Below are positions 59,401 to 64,000 of a DNA stretch of 64,000 nt, in pieces. The stretch comes from Aphelocoma coerulescens (taxonomy: Eukaryota; Chordata; Aves; Passeriformes; Corvidae). The notes beneath the pieces are model-generated. The model was not told where the DNA came from and did no database searches. It worked only from the letters and a program-made list of their open reading frames with translations. Every line of letters starts with the position of its first letter. The stretch's first letter is position 1. The position numbers and the translations under genes are program-made. The stretch lies in the NCBI RefSeq assembly GCF_041296385.1, contig NC_091016.1, positions 15,537,497 to 15,601,496 of the forward strand. The letters are read 5' to 3'.

Positions 59401-60788
59401 GAAACACGCTCCTGCCAGCAGCCACTTGAGGCAGACCAGGGAGACACCCTGACCCACTTCCAGAGAGCCAGCACAGGAACAGCGTGGCCTCTGGGCTGCC
59501 CTGGGACAGCAGGGAGCCCAGAGCCCTGTGCTTTCCAGGAATGGCTCAGCTGCACACGCACCCTCCGGCTCCTCTCCCGGCCCCACAGCTGAGCAGCCCT
59601 ACAGCTACACGGGGCACTGGGAGCTGCACAGCTCATTGCAGGGGGCACATGCAGGGCAGAACTGTTCCCTGGCAATGTGCCCAGGCTCTCTAGGCTGGCA
59701 CAAGAGCCTTCCTCCCGCCAGAGAGCGGCCCAGCTCCCGCCTTACCTCTTTGTGAGGCTGAGCCATGCTCAGCCTTCACCGTGTCCTCCCTGGCAGTGAC
59801 CCCGGGGGCAGCGCTGCTCAGCTGCCCCTGCCGGGGCTCCTGGGCCAAGGCCCCCTGAGCAGGCTGTGAGCGGAGACCTGCACTGCCAAGCCTGGGGGTC
59901 TGCACAGCATCCTTGCAGCCAGGCAGGGGAGGGAGGGCACCAGGGTGGGGAGGCCACACAGGGCCCTCCTTAGGCATGGTCTCCATCCACTTCTTCCTTG
60001 AGGCTTTGTCTTCAGAAGAAGCTGTAGATCAGGTACAAGGGAAGAAGTGAGTTAGCTGAACTCCAGCCTTTGATATCTACTCATTGAATGGGTGAGGCAT
60101 CCAAGGATTTCTTAAGTATTGAGAAGTTTGCTTTGTTTTTATCTTTCATGAAACTAGCATCGCTGTGATTGTTCTTAACAGTATGGACCTGGCAAGCCTG
60201 AAGGGCAAGGTGGAAGGCTGCAATGATAAGAGGGGAAAAAACCCATTCCTTCTTGAGACTGGGCTTCTGTGCATACCAAGTACAGACCCAGTCCTGACTG
60301 CTGTTCCTGCAAACCAGCAAGACCTCTCAGCAAGCAGGCAGGCCTTGCTGGTGTTTTAACAGCACTGTTATAACATCCTCAGGGGTCGAGCTGATCAGCC
60401 AGCAGACGAAGAAGGGGAAATTTATTTTTAGTGAGACCTGACATTGATGGCAAAGATAGAAACAGGCCTTGCATCTTATGACCATGTCCACTTTGTGGTC
60501 TGCTGTGGCCACAGTCCCTGTCCTGACTGGCAGTATGAGTCATTTGGCTACTGAGAAAAAGGAGAAAGCAGAGTAAACCAAGGACAGAATGTTGTGATGC
60601 CTTGGGCATCCTTGCAGGATCATCTGTACCTGTCAGCCACCTACTCTGACACAGAGCCAGCACTGACCACCATCGACCAGTTTTCCCTGAAATCTGCTGG
60701 GATTTTTTTCCATTTGGCCGAGGCCTTTCATCTCCATTCTATCCTCACCTTTTTCTTCAGCGGTCTTTCCTTTTCCAGTGAAGTCCAT
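29213..60788 (-). CDS. TOGARAM2: TOGARAM2-like gene (TOG-array regulator of axonemal microtubules), complete, 23 coding exons
   Basis: Gene-level span; exons are listed separately. Joining 23 exons with GT-AG borders and matching phases gives 3741 nt, 1246 aa plus stop, with no internal stop. The C-terminal ~490 residues match my knowledge of the TOGARAM/FAM179/Crescerin family: two TOG domains of paired HEAT-type helices (about residues 750-958 and 1008-1244) joined by a basic linker. Family members bind tubulin and regulate axonemal and ciliary microtubules. Residues 14-575 consist of two full copies and one partial copy of a ~234-residue Ser/Pro/Lys-rich cassette and are probably disordered. 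Human TOGARAM2 is shorter (about 1000 residues, from memory), and the cassette repeats could explain the excess. A CpG-rich region with an RFX X-box lies just upstream. The TOG part is secure. The N-terminal exon choice is inferred from phase agreement only. TOGARAM2 rather than TOGARAM1 is favoured by the wording of the TOG domains and by the absence of two further N-terminal TOG domains. Confidence 0.82.
31638..31724 (-). CDS. TOGARAM2: TOGARAM2-like exon 22 (second TOG domain)
   Basis: 87 bp, residues 1134-1162, phase 1 to 1. The acceptor is CCTTGTAG|AT and the donor is TCAG|GTATGG. It encodes MKEFSHRRSELKGQALLDVT and EHLS. The 'GQALLDVTEHL' helix precedes the final HEAT repeats. It lies just beyond the left end of the mirror arm in this window. 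Confidence 0.85.
32399..32660 (+). repeat. Dispersed repeat copy 2 (in intron 21)
   Basis: Partner of 23460-23715. A short related piece (AAGCTTTTCTTGGAGGCAGA) is at about 27615-27655. Confidence 0.6.
33062..33278 (-). CDS. TOGARAM2: TOGARAM2-like exon 21 (second TOG domain)
   Basis: 217 bp, residues 1062-1133, phase 0 to 1. It encodes IFDYFVPRLGDTHKKVKQKA, then an LKDALNPVIICLVEGITNNLN stretch and GVYAAAVKALEASM. The 'PRL-D---KV' and 'NLNSK--GVYAAAV' features are strong TOGARAM signatures. Single copy. Confidence 0.92.
34455..34659 (-). CDS. TOGARAM2: TOGARAM2-like exon 20 (start of second TOG domain)
   Basis: 205 bp, residues 993-1061, phase 2 to 0. It contains KETEPLQKLYNLLEAKEFKT and then RMEGVALLLDLCKTSPQLVS, the first HEAT repeat of the last TOGARAM TOG domain ('LLEAKDFR-RMEGV' in relatives). 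The donor is CAA|GTATGT. Confidence 0.9.
36024..36127 (-). CDS. TOGARAM2: TOGARAM2-like exon 19 (basic linker)
   Basis: 104 bp, residues 959-992, phase 0 to 2. The acceptor is CTTTGTAG|GGG and the donor is CG|GTACTG. It encodes a Lys/Ser/Pro-rich linker (VQEPVKKRSDGSKKPQATL) between the two TOG domains. Both neighbouring exons fit its phases. Confidence 0.75.
37087..37204 (-). CDS. TOGARAM2: TOGARAM2-like exon 18 (end of first TOG domain)
   Basis: 118 bp, residues 919-958, phase 2 to 0. It encodes HYGQEMVKMMLSHRKFNRLL and ends DILTRIKKK. The acceptor TTGTTAG|G sits directly after a (CTTT)n tract that serves as its polypyrimidine tract. Single copy. Confidence 0.9.
37211..37228. repeat. (GAAA)n tract beside the exon 18 acceptor
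   Basis: On the minus strand this (CTTT)n run lies 7-24 bases before exon 18 and forms its polypyrimidine tract. Confidence 0.85.
38040..38240 (+). mobile_element. CR1 3' fragment in intron 17
   Basis: GGAGCTGGACTCGATGACC, a CCTTCCAACTCAG stretch and an end like TCCGTGACTCTGTGA mark a CR1 tail, antisense to the gene. Confidence 0.8.
38358..38510 (-). CDS. TOGARAM2: TOGARAM2-like exon 17 (TOG domain)
   Basis: 153 bp, residues 868-918, phase 2 to 2. The acceptor is TTCCCAG|G and the donor is AAG|GTAATG. It encodes SRHVQVRKCAAQLLLSLMEK through LAQDCHEDTR, a HEAT repeat with the conserved Val-Arg-Lys-x-Ala-Ala turn. Single copy. Confidence 0.9.
39555..39805 (+). mobile_element. CR1 3' fragment in intron 16
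   Basis: Starts near GTTGGATATCAGGAAAAAG and runs through CTCCCCAGGGCAGTGGTCAC to GCTGGACTCGATGATCCTG and a degraded ATTCTGT repeat. Antisense to the gene and from the same subfamily as 38040-38240. Confidence 0.85.
39999..40234 (-). CDS. TOGARAM2: TOGARAM2-like exon 16 (TOG domain)
   Basis: 236 bp, residues 790-867, phase 0 to 2. It begins VTNLRSKVSYCAIVTLGELF and continues through HEAT-like helices with MDSEVDEVARVLLQM and QKAASQTLGVMVEHVTPA. The RSKVS motif after the first repeat is typical of TOG domains. Single copy in this window. Confidence 0.9.
40997..41102 (-). CDS. TOGARAM2: TOGARAM2-like exon 15 (TOG domain helix pair 1)
   Basis: 106 bp, residues 754-789, phase 2 to 0. It encodes ELKEKGLFSIKHLAESHSEV and continues to CLALTNE. 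This is the first HEAT repeat of the TOG domain, where family members contact tubulin through loops led by the conserved Trp/Glu. It is the last exon shared with the plus-strand partial copy. Confidence 0.88.
41935..42067 (-). CDS. TOGARAM2: TOGARAM2-like exon 14 (start of first TOG domain)
   Basis: 133 bp, residues 710-753, phase 1 to 2. The acceptor is CTTACAG|TG and the donor is CTG|GTAAGA. It encodes an acidic/basic linker and then QQSLLEALSLLSSDDW. The 'S-DW-ELKEKGL' junction with exon 15 is characteristic of the start of a TOGARAM TOG domain (family knowledge). Confidence 0.82.
42068..44076 (-). other. Intron 13, about 2 kb
   Basis: Includes an AT-rich stretch (about 42.65-43.3 kb) and a GC-rich stretch (43.4-43.8 kb), both mirrored at about 18.9-20.1 kb. 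No exon is supported; several open frames on both strands overlap here and look incidental. Confidence 0.6.
44077..44238 (-). CDS. TOGARAM2: TOGARAM2-like exon 13
   Basis: 162 bp, residues 656-709, phase 1 to 1. The acceptor is CCCTGCAG|GC and the donor is TCAG|GTAAGC. It contains FSLLPVNGTASSVQRK and PNKPIIHGDGSFPRNSS. The mirror copy is 18488-18649. Confidence 0.72.
44378..44652 (-). mobile_element. CR1 retrotransposon 3' fragment (minus arm)
   Basis: Mirror copy of 18075-18353 in intron 12 of the complete gene. The insertion therefore predates the inverted duplication. Confidence 0.8.
45332..45482 (-). CDS. TOGARAM2: TOGARAM2-like exon 12
   Basis: 151 bp, residues 606-655, phase 0 to 1. 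The donor CAA|GTAAGT is strong. The acceptor (GCATGTAG|ATC) is the only upstream AG tried that keeps the frame open. A stronger-looking TTACAG 27 bases further upstream would put a TAG in frame. It encodes a charged stretch (ETEIKTKREKE) ending DPGDAAAA. Confidence 0.65.
46429..46517 (-). CDS. TOGARAM2: TOGARAM2-like exon 11
   Basis: 89 bp, residues 576-605, phase 1 to 0. The acceptor is TTAACAG|GC and the donor is AAAAG|GTGAGG. It encodes GLPLSQAKETDHPTGAG followed by LTNAEALKDGFQK. It is the first exon outside the cassette array; the mirror copy is 16209-16297. Confidence 0.7.
47250..47460 (-). pseudogene. Decayed exon-3 copy in the third, truncated cassette unit
   Basis: Reading the minus strand, a GGGACTGACTG start resembling exon 3 follows CACTTTGCACTT instead of the normal acceptor. 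It loses homology within about 150 bases, shows in-frame stops and runs into sequence like the exon 5-exon 6 intron. The mirror copy is at 15265-15430. I infer a deletion joining exon 3 to a later intron, so this unit contributes only exon 10. Confidence 0.55.
47912..48193 (-). CDS. TOGARAM2: TOGARAM2-like exon 10 (third unit, copy of exon 6)
   Basis: 282 bp, residues 482-575, phase 1 to 1. It is near-identical to exon 6 and 5917 bp from it. This third unit has no intact copies of exons 3-5. Its phase-1 end matches exon 11 directly (G plus GC gives Gly). Confidence 0.7.
50150..50196 (-). CDS. TOGARAM2: TOGARAM2-like exon 9 (cassette 2, copy of exon 5)
   Basis: 47 bp, residues 466-481, phase 2 to 1. 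Repeat of exon 5 at a 5917-bp offset. It restores phase 1 before exon 10, so the whole cassette is frame-neutral. Confidence 0.55.
51464..51624 (-). CDS. TOGARAM2: TOGARAM2-like exon 8 (cassette 2, copy of exon 4)
   Basis: 161 bp, residues 413-465, phase 0 to 2. Near-identical repeat of exon 4 at a 5917-bp offset; splice sites are conserved. Confidence 0.72.
53156..53370 (-). CDS. TOGARAM2: TOGARAM2-like exon 7 (cassette 2, copy of exon 3)
   Basis: 215 bp, residues 341-412, phase 1 to 0. Near-identical repeat of exon 3 at a 5917-bp offset, with the same acceptor and donor. The frame is open, as in exon 3. Confidence 0.72.
53829..54110 (-). CDS. TOGARAM2: TOGARAM2-like exon 6 (cassette 2, copy of exon 2)
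   Basis: 282 bp, residues 247-340, phase 1 to 1. It begins SSESTTKAQRKKKNSW, then a hydrophobic stretch (PGMPLFPRDLAELFGLVP) absent from exon 2, then the shared second half ending SASQRG. It is two codons longer than exon 2. The downstream half lies exactly 5917 bp from its exon 2 equivalent. Confidence 0.7.
54111..56066 (-). other. Intron 5 with a reusable repeat block
   Basis: A roughly 260-bp block here (about 54520-54780) recurs at 48600-48860, 13870-14120, 7000-7230, 61280-61510 and, more diverged, 61950-62160. Its presence upstream of the promoter as well as in every unit suggests an older dispersed repeat or an early local duplication. No exon seen. Confidence 0.5.
56067..56113 (-). 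CDS. TOGARAM2: TOGARAM2-like exon 5 (cassette 1, small fourth exon)
   Basis: A 47-bp exon, residues 231-246, phase 2 to 1. It was found because exon 4 ends in phase 2 and the next exon needs phase 1. Only this segment (acceptor TCTCAAG|G, donor CAA|GTAGGT) bridges them, reading PRSSSRSKEKNSEHA. The acceptor follows a short GCAGTTGGGTTT-type repeat. This is a plausible exon with no external support. Confidence 0.55.
57381..57541 (-). CDS. TOGARAM2: TOGARAM2-like exon 4 (cassette 1, third exon)
   Basis: 161 bp, residues 178-230, phase 0 to 2. The acceptor is CTTTGCAG|GCT and the donor is GAG|GTAAGC. It encodes GGDMKKGSLGPPLIPPIRK followed by Ser/Pro/Ala-rich sequence ending QESPEMR. The KGSLGPPLIPPI core is the most motif-like part of the cassette. 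Repeats lie at 51464-51624, 4320-4480 and 11088-11248. Confidence 0.72.
57542..59072 (-). other. Intron 3 with a repeated 180-codon open frame
   Basis: A 180-codon frame at 57625-58167 starts MGALEQFGQAEAFQRAAGQG and has counterparts at 51708-52250, 3694-4236 and, cut by the LTR, 9472-9975. The copies are too similar for frame conservation to mean much. No splice or family evidence supports it. Confidence 0.4.
59073..59287 (-). CDS. TOGARAM2: TOGARAM2-like exon 3 (cassette 1, second exon)
   Basis: 215 bp, residues 106-177, phase 1 to 0. The acceptor is TTTTGCAG|GA and the donor is ACG|GTAAGG. It starts GLTGYTLAKKF, followed by a Pro/Ser-rich stretch and a charged tail containing DDRRKQQELSSEG. 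No known domain is seen. It is repeated at 53156-53370 and, in the plus-strand arm, at 2574-2788 and 8352-8566. Confidence 0.72.
59746..60021 (-). CDS. TOGARAM2: TOGARAM2-like exon 2 (cassette 1, first exon)
   Basis: 276 bp, residues 14-105, phase 1 in and phase 1 out. The acceptor is CTACAG|CT and the donor is GAG|GTAAGG. It begins SSEDKASRKKW and ends AEHGSASQRG, and is rich in Pro, Gly, Ala and Gln. Exons 6 and 10 and plus-strand copies at 7619-7894 and 14530-14811 are its repeats. Its first half (PKEGPVWPPHPG) differs from exons 6 and 10, whereas the second half from GLGSAGLRS on is shared. Confidence 0.7.
60022..60748 (-). other. Intron 1
   Basis: About 730 bp. The first ~150 bp next to exon 2 resemble the intron before every exon 2 copy; the remainder is unique to this end of the gene. 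Nothing else recognised. Confidence 0.6.
60749..60788 (-). CDS. TOGARAM2: TOGARAM2-like exon 1 (start codon)
   Basis: Forty bases encoding MDFTGKGKTAEEK plus one base (phase 1). The ATG has A at -3 and G at +4. The donor is G|GTGAGG. The spare G joins CT of exon 2 to give Ala, so the frame runs on. This exon has no counterpart in the plus-strand copy. It was chosen on context and phase only, without a homologue to compare. Confidence 0.6.
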
Positions 60789-60789
60789 G

Positions 60790-61110
60790 TTCGAACCCGT
60801 GCTTCTGCCTCGCAGAAGTATCTGGGTTTGAATTTGGGAACGCTCTCGGCGTAGACAGCGACGGGAGCTTGGTACCCAGCCTTAGAACAAGGTCGGGGGA
60901 CTCCAATCGCCAGCAGTCGGCGCAGAGAGGCAGAGCCGGACGCGTCTCCTGCCGCTGTGCCTGTGACACCCGCGACCTTCACAACCTCAGCGCGGGGCTG
61001 CCCCTTTGTGACACGCTCGCCCGTGGTTCTCTCGTTTCCATGGCCGCAAAACCCCCATCCCAACACCATCCCCTTCCCTTCCCAAGGGCAGCCAGCCCTA
61101 AGCCCCAGCA
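60790..61110 (-). promoter_or_regulatory. CpG-rich candidate promoter of the TOGARAM2-like gene
   Basis: This stretch has clearly more CpG dinucleotides (clusters such as GTCGGCGC, GGACGCGTC, CTCGCCCG) than the flanks and no obvious TATA box. It sits immediately upstream of coding exon 1 and contains the X-box. It is missing from both the plus-strand partial copy and the internal cassette units, so I infer it is the only promoter of this kind in the window. Confidence 0.55.
61034..61047 (-). promoter_or_regulatory. Candidate RFX-type X-box
   Basis: Minus strand reads GCGGCCATGGAAAC, 12 of 14 matches to the imperfect palindrome GTTGCCATGGAAAC bound by RFX factors in ciliary gene promoters (established knowledge). 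It lies 246 bp upstream of the exon 1 ATG in a CpG-rich stretch. Confidence 0.55.
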
Positions 61111-61138
61111 GGCTAGGCCTGTGGGTTTGACACTGTCT

Positions 61139-62165
61139 AGGAGGAAAGGCACTTTCCAAAGCTACTTCTCAAGGCATTTATTTTTGTAACTCCCACTCAG
61201 ATCTGGGCTGGGTTTTGCACTTTTTGGATTTGATTTTTTCTGTTCACATCAAACGAAGGGCTGGCACATGAACAGTGGTACCCCATGTTAGAAGTTGAAG
61301 AAGCTTTGCACTCTCCATTAGATATCCCCAGTATTCAAGCAGCCCATATCTGTAGGGAACAAATTGGCCTATCCAAACAATCCACTTTTGCTCTACTTCA
61401 TTTTTCTAGGGGTTTATTCCCTGCTTTCCTTCCTGCAGAGACACCCAAACCCAACATAAACATGACCTGCCTCAAAATATTTCTGATCTTGGCTAATCCT
61501 AACAATTGAAAATCTACCTAATGGAAAAACCACTGGGCAGGTCATTCTGAAATGCTCTCCAACAGAGCTCCTAAAACTCAGAGAACTAATCATTCTCTAC
61601 AGTCCTCCACCGATGATAAAATCATGTGGCAGCCAAGCGGTAAAAAAAAAGAATAACTTTCTGAAATCAGGATTTTTTTCCCCCTGTAGAACATTACAGT
61701 TACATTACCTACACACTCCTAGTCCAGAATTAATCCAGCAAAAATGCCACCTTACATACTCAGCAATACTTCTCCCCAGATGCATTCAGCATTCCAGCTG
61801 CATATCAGCAATTACGGAGTCATTCCAAAGGGGCCGTGCCCAGGATTTGGCAGAACTAACCCTGAGGCAAGGGATCAGTGGGTCTCATCCCTTTTTCTGC
61901 ATCAGCAAAATTATTTGTTCAAATCTCATCTTTCCCATCTATTAAAGGAAGCTTTGCCCCCTGCAATAGATGCTCCCAGTATTCAGCGGGCCGATATGAT
62001 CCGTGTGTCTGTAGGGTGTAAATTGGCCATGCAAATGTTCTCCTTCCTTGTGGCAGGGGTTCATTCCTGCTTTCTTTCCTGCAGACACACCCAAACCCAA
62101 CATTAACATCACCTGCCTCAAAACAATTCTCATCTTGGCTGTCCCTGAACATTCAAAACTATACA
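61139..62165. repeat. Upstream copies of the cassette intron repeat
   Basis: 61139-61870 resembles cassette intron 5 (for example 54420-55180). 61940-62160 repeats part of the block again (CAGACACACCCAAACCCAAC, CATCACCTGCCTCAAAACA). So the sequence just upstream of the promoter is homologous to intron sequence within the array. Confidence 0.65.
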
Positions 62166-63489
62166 CAGAGCGTTTCCCTGTCCCCCGGGACAGGCTCTAA
62201 GGCTGGGCTCTCACTTGCACGGAATGAAGAAGAGCTGCTGCACTTGCCAGCGGCTCTGGGGTCTCGCGATCAGCGCTTTGAGTGCAGCTTTTGTACCCAC
62301 TCTGCCTCCCTGAGCCGAGCAGCATTCCTGGGCATCGGCACCGCCGCTGCAGGCCAACATCCTCCGGGCACAGCTGCAGGAAGGAGATTGCAACGAGTCC
62401 TGGCTGAAGGAGTCTCCAGTCTGCTGCAGCCCTTCACCTGGGGCGGAATTGTCTTGTGCCGCCATGGGGGGAGCAAAGGGGCGATGGGCTCTGTGCAGAT
62501 GAGGGTCTCCTCGGTGTGCTGCTGGTCGCTGGGCCCCACACAGCTGCTGGTGCGTTGCCCCACAGCATCAGGAGCCTGCATGGAAAAATAACACTGCCAG
62601 TGCAAGTGACAGCCACCCATCCCTGCCATGGCCCTGCCCACAAGGCGTCCTGCCTACCAAACTGCTGGAGTCAGGTCATGTTAGAGCAACATAAAAAATG
62701 TTCAAATGATGCATTTTGCACATTCTGTCAAAATCATGGCCATACAGTCCACATGTTGGAGGCAGACTGCTGTCAGCAGAATGGGGGAAGCCCCAGCAGC
62801 TGCTCTCCCCATGGCAGGATGCCCATGGCAGCAGAGGCAAGTCTCTGACCTTGCCCACTGCAGTGGGACCCAGGACAGTGCTTTGGAGTTGTTCCCACGG
62901 AACTCAGGCTGCTGCTACAGCAGCAACATCACTTCACACATTTGATAACAAAGAGTTGGAATGGCACACAGGACTTGCCCCAAGAGCTACAAATAAAAGG
63001 CGGGGTGGTTAGAAGAGTTTGCTCCTTTTTAATACAAGCAGGCCTGGATTTAAGCAGGGACACTGGGCTAATCATACTGGGGACTGCTTTATAAGCCTTG
63101 TCTCTAGCAATTCCCACCAGCCTGCAAGATTTTGTCAGTAGAAAGGGGTAGCTAAGGTTTTACAGCACATCCATGAGCAAGTCTGGGCCAGAACTCAAAA
63201 GCACAAGACAAATACTCCCAAATCTGCCCCCCATGGGGAAAGGAAGCAGAAAAGCAGATGAAACAAGTGCCATTGAAGCTAAATTGCCTGCATTTATCTT
63301 CTGGTCCAACCTTTCTGTACAAAATCTCCTCAATTCAAACACACAGCTTAAGATCAAGGAATAAAAGTGTTTCGAGAGCATTTAAAGCCTGATTCCTCTT
63401 ACTTGCACGGAAAGGTAGATGCTAAATTCCTTAAGAACACAAATGTGGGTCTGTTTGGGACTGCATCCTTCAAAACAAGGAATGGAGGT
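62166..63489. other. Upstream flank, no supported gene
   Basis: A GC-rich part (62.2-62.65 kb) has overlapping open frames on both strands, the longest 123 codons on the minus strand (62270-62641) behind a possible acceptor CATGCAG. I recognise no product. 62.65-63.49 kb shows nothing distinct. Confidence 0.45.
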
Positions 63490-64000
63490 TTAGAATCACA
63501 GAACTGTTTCCATTGGGAAAGACCTTTAAGATCACAGAGTCCCCCCAATAACCTGAGGCCGCTAACACTGCCAAGGCCACCACTAAAGCATATCCCAGGA
63601 CGGGATGCCATTGGCCTTCTTGGCCACCTGGGCACACGCTGGCTCACGTTCAGCCACTGCCAAGCAGCACCCTCAGCTCCTTTTCTGCTGGGCAGCTTTC
63701 CAGCCACTCTGCCCCCGGCCTGTAGCCTTCCGTGGGGTTGTTGTGGCCCAAGTGCAGGACGGGACACTTCACCTTGTTGAACCTCATACAACTGACCTCA
63801 GCCCATGATCCAGCCTGGCCAGATCTCTCTGTAGAGACTTCCTACCCTCCAGCAGATCAACGCTCCCACCCAGCTTGGCGTCATCTGCAAACTGGCTGAG
63901 ATGCCCTTGATCCTCTCCTCCAGATCATTGATAAAGATATGAAACACGACTGGCCCCAGTGCTGAGCCCTGGGGAACACCACTTGGGACCAGCCACCAAC
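63490..64000 (-). mobile_element. CR1 element with part of its reverse-transcriptase frame
   Basis: On the minus strand the right part encodes CR1 polymerase-like residues ([14 protein letters not shown] and later AQVAKKANGI), with frame breaks. It then jumps to a CR1 3' tail (GTGATCTTAAAGGTC, ending near TCTGTGATTCTA). It is a degenerate copy, cut by the window edge. Confidence 0.75.

Larger units (their letters stand above)
48194..60021. repeat. Tandem cassette units of 5917 bp, minus arm
   Basis: Two complete units (about 54.1-60.0 and 48.2-54.1 kb) and the start of a third are direct repeats. Corresponding points throughout (57656 and 51739, 56825 and 50908, 53611 and 47694) differ by exactly 5917 bases, so almost no net indels separate the copies. 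Each full unit holds four exons. Confidence 0.9.
40710..60027. repeat. Inverted repeat B, right arm
   Basis: Carries exons 2-15 of the complete gene. Its mirror axis with the left arm (about 31.4 kb at the inner edge) differs from that of repeat A (about 15.6 kb), so this is not one simple palindrome. Confidence 0.85.

Noticed and set aside
60728..61159. 143-codon minus-strand frame across the promoter
   Set aside because: Its 3' part covers exon 1 in another frame. GC-rich, and the shorter ATG at 60788 alone fits the phase of exon 2.
1..64000. CRISPR array or bacterial mobile system
   Set aside because: The repeats are kilobase units with introns and CR1/LTR elements, typical of a bird genome; no short regularly spaced repeats.

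Overview
This window looks like vertebrate, most likely avian (probably passerine), nuclear DNA. Support comes from CR1 non-LTR retrotransposon 3' ends, endogenous-retrovirus-type LTRs, spliced GT-AG genes with short exons, and one recognisable gene family. No bacterial-type operon, rRNA, tRNA or CRISPR array was seen.

The only gene I recognise is a TOGARAM2-like gene (FAM179A/Crescerin-2; TOG-array regulator of axonemal microtubules). A complete copy lies on the minus strand from an ATG at 60788 to a stop at 29213. I rebuilt 23 coding exons by hand from acceptors, donors and reading phases. All phases agree across the 22 introns, and the lengths sum to 3741 nt (1246 aa plus stop). The C-terminal half (exons 14-23) carries two TOG-type HEAT-repeat domains, about residues 750-958 and 1008-1244. 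The N-terminal half is low-complexity and is built from tandem copies of a four-exon cassette (exons 2-5). A CpG-rich stretch about 250 bp upstream of the ATG holds a near-consensus RFX X-box, which fits a ciliary gene.

Layout. (1) 1-2072: mirror image of 31131-29060, carrying the last exon of a plus-strand copy whose body lies left of the window. (2) 2075-22025: plus-strand partial copy made of two complete cassettes, a truncated third unit and exons equivalent to 11-15. It then breaks off next to an LTR and lacks nearly all of both TOG domains. (3) 22.0-28.2 kb: gene-poor DNA full of LTR and dispersed-repeat fragments. (4) 28.2-31.1 kb: 3' end of the complete minus-strand gene plus a fused remnant of another cassette. 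(5) 31.1-40.7 kb: single-copy exons 16-22. (6) 40.7-60.0 kb: the other inverted arm, with exons 2-15. Its cassettes repeat with a constant 5917-bp offset. (7) 60.7-61.1 kb: first coding exon and promoter. (8) 61.1-64.0 kb: upstream repeats and a CR1 element.

The locus is therefore a recently rearranged, inverted and tandemly amplified TOGARAM2-like region. The cassette starts and ends in the same reading phase, so copies can be added or lost without breaking the frame. The main caution is that near-identical inverted and tandem arms are also where assemblies go wrong.
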